Source of the DNA: Lachnospiraceae bacterium
GTDB taxonomy: Bacteria; Bacillota; Clostridia; Lachnospirales; Lachnospiraceae
Direction: 5' to 3'
Assembly: GCA_900771955.1 (NCBI GenBank)
Contig: CAAGPW010000106.1
Span: 1 to 50,548 of the forward strand
Length of the DNA stretch: 50,548 nt
Shown here: piece after piece, positions 17,941 through 26,172 of the stretch
Position numbering within the stretch: the first letter of the stretch is position 1
Layout: each line of letters opens with the position of its first letter
Program-made: the position numbers and the translations under genes
The notes under the pieces: generated by a model
Told to the model about the DNA's origin: nothing
Seen by the model: the letters and a program-made list of their open reading frames with translations, nothing else
The model's database searches: none

Positions 17941-20576
17941 ACAGACTCCTTTTTCAAAAGTTCTTCCATGTCAAACTCAAAATTCAGTTCATCCTCCATT
18001 GTTTCCGTTTGATTTTCTTCCACTTTTTTCTCCGACTGCCTGCTTTCTTCTGTCTCCGTCTGATCTATCTGTTCTGCTTCCTGTTCCTCTTCCTGCCCCT
18101 TCGCCTTCGGAGTGGTAGAAAAGAGATCTATGATATCTTGGAATACGGCATCAAAACGCAGTATTCCTATATGCCTGTCAAGATCCTGGAAAAGACATTC
18201 CCCATTTTTCAGATTCTTCAAAACCTCCTTGTTCTCCTGCGTAGCTTCCAGATCCATGTATTCACACATCCGTTCCGCTTCCCCGTCTGTCGTTGTCTGG
18301 AAACAGAATTTATAGGATATGGTATTCTTGATTCCTTCACTGGGAATATCCGTAACGGAATGTCCATTAAAGATACACCCTGTATAAAGAGATCTGCCCA
18401 TACGGGATAAGTAATCAAACAGTTTGACTCCCTCTGCAGTCTTTCCCAGCATCCAGGATTCATCGAACAGGACTACACTGAACACATCCCTTTTTTCCAG
18501 GGCAAATTTCTTGGCAAAGTGGGATGCCACAGCCATCAATACAAGAGACTGCAGTTCTTCGCTTGTATAATTATCCTTCGGTGTGCTGGGGCTTGGCATT
18601 TTCAGATTTTCAATCTGTAAAATATTCAGCCGGTTCTTCAAAGTGATCGCATCTTCTGAACCATCCCCGAATAACAGTCTGGACATTCCTGTCTCTGCCT
18701 GCAGTCCCAGACGCCTTGCAAGATATCTGGCCCTTTCCGACAGTTCATCTTCCCTGGGAAATTCCTTCAAAATTGCAATCAGTTTTTTCATAGATGGAAC
18801 ATCTTCATCGCGCATGATACGCTGTGCTTCCAGTATAGCGGTATATTCTTCGGACGCCGGCGCTATACGCAGCAGTTCCGATATCACATTGATCGCCAGC
18901 TCATCAGCTTCATCCCGGTTATCCAGATACATATTATAGGGATCCAGTTTGCCCTGATTCGTTCTGTCCGGGGATAGCGTTACCAGAGAAATCTGCCCCT
19001 GCAGAAGCGGGAACTGCTCTACCCAGTGGCTTCTCTCTCCTTTCGGGTCAAAGATCAGACCATAGCCACCATACAGAACCGTCAGAAACAACAGCAGGTT
19101 TGCATTAAATGATTTACCAACTCCCAGATTACCATAAAAAGTCGCGGATGCAGATTTGTTTAGCAGGCATGCCCTGCCCAGATCCAGAAATACCTGTTTT
19201 CCTTCTGCGCCGGTTGTCCCTATGTAAGGGCCTACATGGTCTCCCAGCTCATGTGTAGCTCCTATGATTCCGCTGCCCAGCGTGACTGGCGTTAATGGCA
19301 TGGTATAATCCCCTGTCAGTACTCCCATTCCGGGAATACACTGCATGAAAAGCTTCAGTTGATCTGCCAGCGGACGCTCTATGCCAAAAGCAAAATCTTC
19401 ATAAATGCCACGTACTGTTACCGCCTTTTTCTCCATTTCTTCCAGATTGTCTGCTGAAATGCCAATCGTGACTACCGTTTCCAGCAACGGATATCTCTGG
19501 CTTTTTAATTCAGCTTCCAGGATATCTGCATATTCTTTTCCATCTGCCAGATCATCCGGGATGTCTCCACCCGCCCCAGCAATATGCTCCATCTGACTGT
19601 CTATCTCCATCTTTTTGGATTCAACTTTACGAATCGCTTCCCGATAGTCCTTGGTTTTGATGTGAATACAGACCTCCGCCTGCACATTCATCTGCTGCAG
19701 CATATACAGCCACTCATTTCCCGGGTGCTCCAGTACTTCCGGAATATGGGTAAACACAAGAAAAGTCTGATAAGAAACTCTGTTCTTATCATGTACTACC
19801 TTCAAATATCTTTTTTCCTGATGGATGCTCCCGGAGAAAAGACTTACGATATCCTTACTGTAAGGATGCAGTATCTTTTCCCCATTTTGTGTCTCGTCCT
19901 GGTCTGCCACCGGATTCCAGATATGTTTATCCCTGTCCGCATAGAATAAATGATTTCCGGATATTCCCCGGAAACTCCCCCGCCGGATCAGCCACTGTAA
20001 CTCCAGACCATCTACCGGCACGAGCTGTAGTTTTTTATTCTGCGAATAAAACCATTTATCAGCCATGTCTGCACAATGTGTCAGCCGGGTTTCCAGTATG
20101 TCCCTGGTGTCTAATGCCATGAAGGTATTAATGGCATTTACCGGATCCTTAATGAAATACTGAAAACCCTGCTTCAAATCCGATAAAAGTTCATATTCCC
20201 CGCTGTCCGACAATTTCACCACAATGTAGGAGGAATAGTCATTTGCATCTCCCTGATTTCTGGTACTCTTGGCCAGATATTTTTCTGTTTCATTCAGGTG
20301 AAAAAGTGCCCCCTCATAAAGCGGATCTTTTTTATCCAGGTGATGCCTCAGAGACTCGAACTGCCCCTGTATATCCTGTTCGATGGGCAGCATAAGTATC
20401 TGTGCTTCTGACAGGATTCCGCTGAGGAAACGTGCCGTTTTGTGCAGTATCTTAATTTTTGCATCATCGTCCAGAAAGTCATAATCAAAACCACTCAGCT
20501 TATATACCGCCCATGCACTCTTATCCTGGTTAAAAATTATATTTTTTGTAAAAAACGAAATGGGACACTGATACAT
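17937..20576 (-). CDS. VirB4-like conjugation ATPase (TcpF/Orf16 family)
   Basis: An 879-residue motor of the type IV secretion system. Walker A is GNLGVGKS (482-489), Walker B VVLFDE (701-706), and a middle segment with FDPKGERSHWVEQF (about 510) is typical of Orf16-like proteins. The last ~65 residues are an acidic Glu/Gln tail. It would sit at the inner face of the membrane and power assembly or DNA transfer together with the FtsK-like ATPase at 22428. GGAGG lies before the ATG; 12 bp separate it from tcpE. Confidence 0.93.
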   Translation of the reverse strand: MYQCPISFFTKNIIFNQDKSAWAVYKLSGFDYDFLDDDAKIKILHKTARFLSGILSEAQILMLPIEQDIQGQFESLRHHLDKKDPLYEGALFHLNETEKYLAKSTRNQGDANDYSSYIVVKLSDSGEYELLSDLKQGFQYFIKDPVNAINTFMALDTRDILETRLTHCADMADKWFYSQNKKLQLVPVDGLELQWLIRRGSFRGISGNHLFYADRDKHIWNPVADQDETQNGEKILHPYSKDIVSLFSGSIHQEKRYLKVVHDKNRVSYQTFLVFTHIPEVLEHPGNEWLYMLQQMNVQAEVCIHIKTKDYREAIRKVESKKMEIDSQMEHIAGAGGDIPDDLADGKEYADILEAELKSQRYPLLETVVTIGISADNLEEMEKKAVTVRGIYEDFAFGIERPLADQLKLFMQCIPGMGVLTGDYTMPLTPVTLGSGIIGATHELGDHVGPYIGTTGAEGKQVFLDLGRACLLNKSASATFYGNLGVGKSFNANLLLFLTVLYGGYGLIFDPKGERSHWVEQFPLLQGQISLVTLSPDRTNQGKLDPYNMYLDNRDEADELAINVISELLRIAPASEEYTAILEAQRIMRDEDVPSMKKLIAILKEFPREDELSERARYLARRLGLQAETGMSRLLFGDGSEDAITLKNRLNILQIENLKMPSPSTPKDNYTSEELQSLVLMAVASHFAKKFALEKRDVFSVVLFDESWMLGKTAEGVKLFDYLSRMGRSLYTGCIFNGHSVTDIPSEGIKNTISYKFCFQTTTDGEAERMCEYMDLEATQENKEVLKNLKNGECLFQDLDRHIGILRFDAVFQDIIDLFSTTPKAKGQEEEQEAEQIDQTETEESRQSEKKVEENQTETMEDELNFEFDMEELLKKESV

Positions 20577-20588
20577 CCTTTTCCTCCA

Positions 20589-20990
20589 TTATTCCAGCCT
20601 TCTGCCGCAATTCCAGTTGATTCTTACTGTCACTCCATGGTCTCTGCAGATTCGGAACCGCTCGATGCATTCCTTTCTGGTAAACAGGAACCGCAGATAG
20701 CCGCAAAAATATTTCACCGGATTTTTTCCATCCAGTTTTACTTTCATGAGATATTTTACCGTAACATACGGCAGCATGCCGTAGCGGAGCACTACCGGTA
20801 TGTTGTTCAGGATTGGAAATATCCGGCCCATTACCAGCATTGCTCCTACTACAGCTAAAAACTCCAATACCTCATACGGTGCTATCGGAAACGGCAGTAC
20901 TATATTCTGGAACGCATATATCTTTTTTTCCACAAACCATACTTTACGATAAGAGTACACCGTCACACTCTGTTTCTTTTCTTCTGCCAT
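20589..20990 (-). CDS. TcpE-like conjugal transfer membrane protein (Orf17 family)
   Basis: A 133-residue protein with a short N-terminal strand (VTVYSYRKVWFVEKKIYAF), hydrophobic helices at about 42-60 and 65-80, and a basic C-terminus. The pattern and the position directly upstream of the VirB4 gene match TcpE/Orf17, a structural component of the Gram-positive transfer complex. AAGGAG precedes the ATG. Confidence 0.8.
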   Translation of the reverse strand: MAEEKKQSVTVYSYRKVWFVEKKIYAFQNIVLPFPIAPYEVLEFLAVVGAMLVMGRIFPILNNIPVVLRYGMLPYVTVKYLMKVKLDGKNPVKYFCGYLRFLFTRKECIERFRICRDHGVTVRINWNCGRRLE

Positions 20991-21001
20991 GCAAAGCTCC
21001 T

Positions 21002-21334
21002 TTATTGCAATACAGTACCCATAATCTTTTCCCCGATATCCGATAAGGTGGTAGGATTTTTAATAAAGTAGCAGACAACTGCTCCAACAATAATAGTCGT
21101 GACTACACCGATCGTGTTCTTTTTCGCCGCCATCACAACTGCTCCGACGATAAATGCCACCAACGCTACCCAAAAGATCTGATCCAACATCCAGTTTGCT
21201 CCATTCTGGCCGTAATTGCCGCTGGAAGCAAATGCCACCATACTGTTGCTGATCAATAATGCAAGTGTGGAAATTCCCATCATGATACTTTTTCCCTGCA
21301 TTGTTCTTTTCTGTTCCTTTTCATTTTTCCTCAT
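21002..21334 (-). CDS. TcpD-like small membrane protein
   Basis: A 110-residue protein: signal-like first helix ending near AFASS, then two membrane helices (WMLDQIFWVALVAFIVGAVV and GVVTTIIVGAVVCYFI). Size, topology and position between tcpC and tcpE match TcpD, a component of the transfer channel. GGAGG upstream of the ATG; a second Met at residue 12 is possible. Confidence 0.75.
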   Translation of the reverse strand: MRKNEKEQKRTMQGKSIMMGISTLALLISNSMVAFASSGNYGQNGANWMLDQIFWVALVAFIVGAVVMAAKKNTIGVVTTIIVGAVVCYFIKNPTTLSDIGEKIMGTVLQ

Positions 21335-21401
21335 ATTATGTTCCTCCTATTTTTATTTATCTTAACGAATGATATTCATCCGCAGGACACTGATTAAAAA
21401 T

Positions 21402-22409
21402 TTACATCGTTGTTCTGGCAGACATAGACTGGATATAGTACTTTCCATCACTGCCCCTTACAACATTGAGCCGGACCTTCTGCCACCGCTTTGCTCCATT
21501 TACGACATCAGATATTTTATATTCTGCGATGCATACGATCATACTCTCCTCCTGATAGCAGCGAACGGATTGCATACGATCAAATGTATAACGACCATCC
21601 AGCCCTATAAATTTGCTTCGGTCCGCATCCTGACTCAGATAATAGTCAATGACTGTTTCATCCTGCTCGTAATAGGCCTTCAGGAAACTGGTAACTGCCA
21701 TTCCTGCTCCTGCAGCAGTCTGTTCGTCTGCAGCCTGTCCACTGTATTCCTGAATCTGATAATCTTCCATAAACGTATTATCATTTACAAACATGGGGAG
21801 CCCGTCCACCACCATCTCGCCATCCCGTGACAATACCGGAACTTTCATTCTGGTTTCTGCGCTCTCCTGTGTAGCTTCCTGTTCCCTGTAATACTCATAC
21901 TGCACTTCCGCCAGCACATATACGTCAAAATGTTCCTTGTCTAGCTGATCCATGCGGTATGCCTGCACGTACACCGCCTTCTGCGCACCCTTATATATTT
22001 CCGTATCGCTCACATTTGATGTAGTTGTGATATACTGTTTCAGACGTTCCTTATAATCCTTTTCTTCCCCTGCAGTGTATGTAAGATATTCATATACAAA
22101 GTTCTGGGCAAAGCTCAGTACCTCATTATTCAGCTTCTTTTCCGTCACAAGTTCCTTTCTAAAGTCGCTGATTACCTGTTGGGCTTCCGTCAGTGTGTCT
22201 GGTCGGAATGTCACGATTACGCCCCGGACAAAGAAGAAAATAAGCATGATCCATAATATTGCTCTGCCCACACACAACAACGTGTTTTTTCGCAAAGTTC
22301 CGCCTGTTCTTTTTCCTCTTTTTGTTTCCTTATGTTCTCCGGTGTCTGTTTCTCGTTTCCCGTTTTTTTTGTAAAATTCAAAAGTCCTCCTATTTTTGTT
22401 CTTCTCCAT
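21402..22409 (-). CDS. TcpC/Orf13-like conjugation scaffold protein
   Basis: A 335-residue protein with a basic cytosolic N-terminus (about 1-45), one membrane helix (about 46-66) and two extracytoplasmic alpha/beta domains, as in TcpC, which is structurally related to VirB8. It links the membrane complex to other subunits and the cell wall. The second domain ends with VVRGSDGKYYIQSMS. AAGGAG upstream; 18 bp separate it from the coupling ATPase gene. Confidence 0.82.
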   Translation of the reverse strand: MEKNKNRRTFEFYKKNGKRETDTGEHKETKRGKRTGGTLRKNTLLCVGRAILWIMLIFFFVRGVIVTFRPDTLTEAQQVISDFRKELVTEKKLNNEVLSFAQNFVYEYLTYTAGEEKDYKERLKQYITTTSNVSDTEIYKGAQKAVYVQAYRMDQLDKEHFDVYVLAEVQYEYYREQEATQESAETRMKVPVLSRDGEMVVDGLPMFVNDNTFMEDYQIQEYSGQAADEQTAAGAGMAVTSFLKAYYEQDETVIDYYLSQDADRSKFIGLDGRYTFDRMQSVRCYQEESMIVCIAEYKISDVVNGAKRWQKVRLNVVRGSDGKYYIQSMSARTTM

Positions 22410-22427
22410 GCCTTGTCTCCTTCGTCA

Positions 22428-24002
22428 TTAAAAATCTCCAAAATTCAGATTCAGGTCCTCTTCATCCATCCGTCTCATCTCTTCTTCGATTTCCCGACTG
22501 TTCATGCCTACAAATGGATCTTCATAAGAATTCTTTTCTTCACCACTCGTTTTGACTGCCGTCACCTTTTTCTCTTTTCTTCCGGATCGTACCACTTCTG
22601 CCTTTTTGTTTTCATTTTTCCGCACCGGTATCTTATGTTCTGGTACTTTATATACCGGCGCTTCCGTCAACATTTCTCCCTGATCCACGCAGACCTCATG
22701 AAGCATTGTCTCATCATCAAAGTAGAAACTCTGAAATTCTATAGTTTCATTTCCAACCTTGTAAAGAAATCTACCCTTAATATCAGGAAGATTTACCGCA
22801 TCTGTATTTCCCAGGACAATCTCACTGGCGGTTTTATCCGCAAAACGCCCTGATATTCGGACCGGTATATTATTTTTAATCTGACCGGTTAATACATTAG
22901 CATCCGGACGCTGCACTCCCATAAATAAGTTGATCCCTGTTGCCCTGGACAATCTTGCCAAAGTAGATAATTTCCCTTCGATCTGTTCGTATATCTGTTT
23001 TTCCTCTTTTGCCACGCCTTTTTTGTCCAACATTTCTGCCAACTCATCGGTGAACACCCCTATACGACAAAGATTCTGCCTGGTTTTTTTATTGTATTCA
23101 TCGAGATTCTTAACCTCCAAGTCCCTGAATACATGCAGTCTATATTCATTTTCCCTCACCAGCAAATCCAGGACCTGCAGTGCACGTTCTCTTTCCGTAA
23201 TAACCTCTCCATATTGCTCATACTGCTTTCCGAACTCCACGCCGCCCTTGAAATCTATCATATAGACTCTTGCGCCCTGCTCAATCATCTGCCAAAGCAG
23301 GCAGCGTAGTATCACTGACTTTCCGGATCCGGTCTCACCCGCAACCAGTACATGCGGTACCCGGTTCAAGTTAAAAGATATTGTATCCAATGCACTGATT
23401 CCTAGTGTAAGAACACCATTTTTGTCATTCAAGTATTCCTCTGACCATTTCACCATCGTAGGTATCTTATAATCCGATGGTAACGTAGTTAATTTTACTG
23501 TCCGCTTATTTCTTCCGTTTTCAATTTTTATGATACTGCAGTCCAAAGCAGTCTCCAGCCGTTCCCGGGAGGAGCGCCATTCCGACAGCGGAATCGTAGA
23601 CTGGAAAAAAAGCAGTATCTTTTTACCCTCTTTGCTGCTACCGGCATATTTCGGAAATTTACCATTCTTTCCCTTGAATCCGATATCTTCAAAGCATTTG
23701 TCATAATTTTTTTGTCCCGTCTGCCCGATCAGAAACAGATAGATCACCGGCGCTGCCAACAGCATCAGATAAATTCCCTGCTGCAGCCATTCCGGGATAG
23801 TTTCCGGGATCATTCTGCAGACCATAGCTTTTTCTGTGATACAGATCACACTGAACACCAGAGTGATCCCGATTCCAGTCAGATACCACTTGTTTTGTAA
23901 TGCTTTCCGCAGGCCATGCCAGACACCCATTATAAAGCCCTTAAGCATTTGTATCAGAAGGAGCAAAATACTTTCCAGCAAGCTGTTAAGTTCTTTATCC
24001 AT
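22428..24002 (-). CDS. FtsK/SpoIIIE-type coupling ATPase (TcpA/Orf21-like)
   Basis: About 524 residues from the ATG at 24002, which has AGGAG 8 bp upstream; an upstream start adds six residues. Two N-terminal membrane helices (about 40-65 and 75-95) are followed by an FtsK_SpoIIIE motor: Walker A GETGSGKS (222-229), Walker B-like VYMIDFKGG and a later GVFTDELAEML. In Tn916-type systems this protein brings DNA to the channel. An acidic C-terminal tail follows. Because no relaxase is seen nearby, double-stranded DNA transport is an alternative that cannot be excluded. Confidence 0.88.
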   Translation of the reverse strand: MDKELNSLLESILLLLIQMLKGFIMGVWHGLRKALQNKWYLTGIGITLVFSVICITEKAMVCRMIPETIPEWLQQGIYLMLLAAPVIYLFLIGQTGQKNYDKCFEDIGFKGKNGKFPKYAGSSKEGKKILLFFQSTIPLSEWRSSRERLETALDCSIIKIENGRNKRTVKLTTLPSDYKIPTMVKWSEEYLNDKNGVLTLGISALDTISFNLNRVPHVLVAGETGSGKSVILRCLLWQMIEQGARVYMIDFKGGVEFGKQYEQYGEVITERERALQVLDLLVRENEYRLHVFRDLEVKNLDEYNKKTRQNLCRIGVFTDELAEMLDKKGVAKEEKQIYEQIEGKLSTLARLSRATGINLFMGVQRPDANVLTGQIKNNIPVRISGRFADKTASEIVLGNTDAVNLPDIKGRFLYKVGNETIEFQSFYFDDETMLHEVCVDQGEMLTEAPVYKVPEHKIPVRKNENKKAEVVRSGRKEKKVTAVKTSGEEKNSYEDPFVGMNSREIEEEMRRMDEEDLNLNFGDF

Positions 24003-24030
24003 TGTTTTTCTCCTGTGCAATCCATCCGCT

Positions 24031-24834
24031 TTAATCCATCCGCAGTTTCCGGTTATACAGATATCTTTTTGTCGTAGAAAATCTTACATGCCGCATGCTG
24101 CGCTGCACCTCTCTGTCTGCCTGTGCCGCAGGCATCACCGCTTTTAACTCCCGTCTGCTGAGTATCGCATAAATGCGGCGCAGATCATGACATTCCATTC
24201 CCAGGCGTCCTGCTTCTTTTCGCATCGTGGCTTCGCTATAAAACAGCTTCTCTCCCTGTGTAGCCTGTACCCTAGAAACATAGTCCTGTAAACGATCATA
24301 CAAATAGGGATCCTGCCTGCACGTAATTTCACCCCCGTGCCCACCTTTACCATTCCGGACTGTGACCGTTATACGTCCCTCCGTAAATGCCAAATCCGAA
24401 GGCCTGAGATCTGCAAGTTCAGATACCCGTAGCCCCGAGATTACAGCGAGACGATAGGCATATTTCAATTTTGGATTCTCAATCTGATTGATCTTACGCA
24501 TAGTAGTCTTCAAATGAATCACTTTTCCCGGCTTCTTCGTATAATTTCTCTTTTTCAGGCTTTCTTCTTTGAAGTATTCTTTTGCAGGCATCTGTAGCTG
24601 CGGATAGCACTCTCCGAACAGCCGCAGCGCATTCTTTGCAGCGCTGAACTCATTTTTGGTCCGGAATCTCTGCGGAAGTTCTTTCTGAAGGTATTCCAGC
24701 GACAGTTCTTCCACCCGGTTGATCTCTACTCCCTGGAGTAATTTCACCATGCAGGAATAATATTTTCTTGCAGTGTTGGCCGTAAGCTGATCGTATAAAA
24801 ATTCCTTATACGGCTCTAAAATGTCATACTTCAT
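24031..24834 (-). CDS. Tyrosine recombinase (second of three in the element)
   Basis: A 267-residue XerC/D-like protein with a core-binding N-terminus and a full catalytic set: Arg in ISGLRVSELADL, Lys in NGKGG, His-x-x-Arg in HDLRR, His249 in MRHVRFSTT and nucleophile Tyr258 in KRYLY. It lies inside the conjugation operon, not near an att site, so the job may be dimer resolution, inversion or processing at an internal site. It overlaps the preceding 49-residue gene by 11 bp. Confidence 0.85.
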   Translation of the reverse strand: MKYDILEPYKEFLYDQLTANTARKYYSCMVKLLQGVEINRVEELSLEYLQKELPQRFRTKNEFSAAKNALRLFGECYPQLQMPAKEYFKEESLKKRNYTKKPGKVIHLKTTMRKINQIENPKLKYAYRLAVISGLRVSELADLRPSDLAFTEGRITVTVRNGKGGHGGEITCRQDPYLYDRLQDYVSRVQATQGEKLFYSEATMRKEAGRLGMECHDLRRIYAILSRRELKAVMPAAQADREVQRSMRHVRFSTTKRYLYNRKLRMD

Positions 24835-24973
24835 CCTTTTTACCGTCAGTTCCGCCCTGCGTTTTCTGTTTCTTTTCCATTTCCGCCCGTTCTCTCTTCG
24901 CCTGTTCCCATGCCCAATCCGAATTTTCCTGTATCAGCCGGTTTAAATTTTCGTCTAAATTTAATCCTTTCAT
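24824..24973 (-). CDS. Small hydrophilic protein, 49 residues
   Basis: The reading frame starts MKGLNLDENLNRLIQENSDW and continues as a charged helix rich in Glu, Lys and Gln. A GGGAGG sequence lies 8 bp before the ATG and the stop overlaps the next gene start, so it is very probably translated and coupled to the recombinase. It could be an accessory factor for the recombinase. No family recognised. Confidence 0.7.
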   Translation of the reverse strand: MKGLNLDENLNRLIQENSDWAWEQAKRERAEMEKKQKTQGGTDGKKDEV

Positions 24974-25627
24974 TTATGCATCCTCCCTTGGATAAAAGTT
25001 GTACTCAAATCCATATCTTTTCACATTTCTTTGATACCAGTTATGAATAACTTCCAACTGTGCCTTTCTGTTTGCTTTCTCATAGGCTTTTTTAGAAGTA
25101 TATTTTTTTCGTGCCATTTCCAGTGCGATTTCTCTCATCGCGTCCTGCATTCTTGGTGCACTTCTCAGGTATGCCTTCATCAGTCCGTGAGGGTTGGCAT
25201 TTTTCTTTGCCTTTATGCTGTATGTACCTTCTTTCGCTGAAGCTCTCAGTTCCTTCATTCCAAGACTGAGAAAAGAGATATCCGCATCCGAAAAGGTACC
25301 GCCGTACTCCGAGGGATGATTATGTGTTACTATTTTCCCCCGGGCATACTGCTGTGTTTTGTCATCTACAGCACAGCTGTGTTCGTCTCCCTGGAAAGCT
25401 CTCGTTACGTATCCGTAATCATCCAGTACCTGTACCTGCTCTCTTGTCTCCTGCAGTTTTTTTCTTTCCAGATAATCCAGTGTCTTCTCTGCATTGGTAA
25501 ATCGGCTGCCGCGATCCATCGGTGTCATACCTGCCACATTCAACTCTTGTATTTCGGCATCTTGAGATCCATATGGTGAAACCGCTGCTATGATTTCTAC
25601 ACCGAAACTACTTCCTCTGCCTCCCAT
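24974..25627 (-). CDS. RadC/JAB-like metallo-domain protein with GGRG start
   Basis: About 217 residues from the ATG at 25627. A longer frame reaching 25690 begins inside the hairpin at 25661-25705 and is unlikely. The start MGGRGSSFG resembles that of the next gene upstream (LQFFGGRGASSG). The middle carries THNHPS followed by SDAD, matching the His-x-His...Ser-x-x-Asp metal site of RadC/JAB-like (JAMM) domains. The C-terminus is basic and helical. Such domains are deubiquitinase-like proteases or nuclease-associated folds; the substrate is not known. RBS is weak. Confidence 0.65.
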   Translation of the reverse strand: MGGRGSSFGVEIIAAVSPYGSQDAEIQELNVAGMTPMDRGSRFTNAEKTLDYLERKKLQETREQVQVLDDYGYVTRAFQGDEHSCAVDDKTQQYARGKIVTHNHPSEYGGTFSDADISFLSLGMKELRASAKEGTYSIKAKKNANPHGLMKAYLRSAPRMQDAMREIALEMARKKYTSKKAYEKANRKAQLEVIHNWYQRNVKRYGFEYNFYPREDA

Positions 25628-25660
25628 CTTCCATTTCCAGCCTTTCTGATTTTTATAATA

Positions 25661-25705
25661 AAAAAGCCTTACGAACTCTATGGTTATCATAGAGCCGTAA
25701 GGCTT
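25661..25705 (-). terminator. Strong intrinsic terminator inside the operon
   Basis: On the minus strand, AAGCCTTAC and GTAAGGCTT close a long hairpin with an inner CTCTATG/CATAGAG stem, followed by TTTTTTATT. It lies directly after the tRNA-like sequence and 34 bp before the start of the RadC-like gene, so it should limit read-through into the conjugation operon. Confidence 0.82.
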
Positions 25706-25708
25706 ATG

Positions 25709-25777
25709 GCAAATACTGACGATTTGAACGCAGGCCTCTCATTCCAAAGTGTTCTACCCGACTTAAACTATATTTGC
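25709..25777 (-). ncRNA. tRNA-like sequence (degenerate tRNA)
   Basis: On the minus strand the 69 nt can fold as a near-complete cloverleaf: perfect 7-bp acceptor GCAAATA/TATTTGC, D arm GTTT-AAGTCGGGTA-GAAC, an anticodon-like arm with G-U pairs around loop GGAATGA, and T arm CTGCG-TTCAAAT-CG(T)CAG with one bulged T. No CCA is encoded after a discriminator. Its 5' acceptor strand overlaps the last codons and stop of the 134-residue gene. The missing U33 and the bulge argue against a working tRNA; it may be a tRNA mimic or a processing site. Confidence 0.5.
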
Positions 25778-26172
25778 TCTCTATGATTATGCCATATTTT
25801 CTTAACTTTTTCAAGCAGTCTGACATCTGAAATACTTAATGGATCATGCTGATTTTCAGAGTTTTCCGAATGCAAATACCCTTGATGAACATGCCACTGC
25901 TTATTTTTCTTGTCAAACTCAATTACCCTGTTTCTCCGGTTGTTCTCATCCATCTGAACAATTCTGAGAATCTCTTCACCACCAATTTGTACATACGTTC
26001 TCCCATTGGTCATTGTTTCCATTAACGCTTCATAATTTTTTCCTGCATTAGTGACAAATTTTATATTTTCATACTCCAGTAATATTTTGTACTGGGTTCC
26101 ATATGCATTGCCTTTTTCGCTTATTCCGCTGCTGGCACCACGCCCACCGAAAAACTGTAAATTTATTACCAT
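25768..26172 (-). CDS. Hypothetical protein with LQFFGGRGASSG start
   Basis: A 134-residue protein with no family recognised. The N-terminal LQFFGGRGASSG motif is echoed by the next gene (MGGRGSSFG). The rest looks like a small alpha/beta domain (LLEYENIKFVT, GEEILRIVQMDE, VIEFDKKNKQWHVHQGY). The start overlaps the preceding stop by seven bases, so the two genes are coupled. The end overlaps the tRNA-like sequence. Confidence 0.6.
   Translation of the reverse strand: MVINLQFFGGRGASSGISEKGNAYGTQYKILLEYENIKFVTNAGKNYEALMETMTNGRTYVQIGGEEILRIVQMDENNRRNRVIEFDKKNKQWHVHQGYLHSENSENQHDPLSISDVRLLEKVKKIWHNHREQI

Noticed and set aside
25628..25690. N-terminal extension of the RadC-like protein
   Set aside because: It lies inside the strong intrinsic terminator, so the message would normally end or be structured there.
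25709..25777. Functional tRNA gene
   Set aside because: Lacks U33, has a bulged T stem, only 69 nt, and overlaps a coding end; kept only as tRNA-like.
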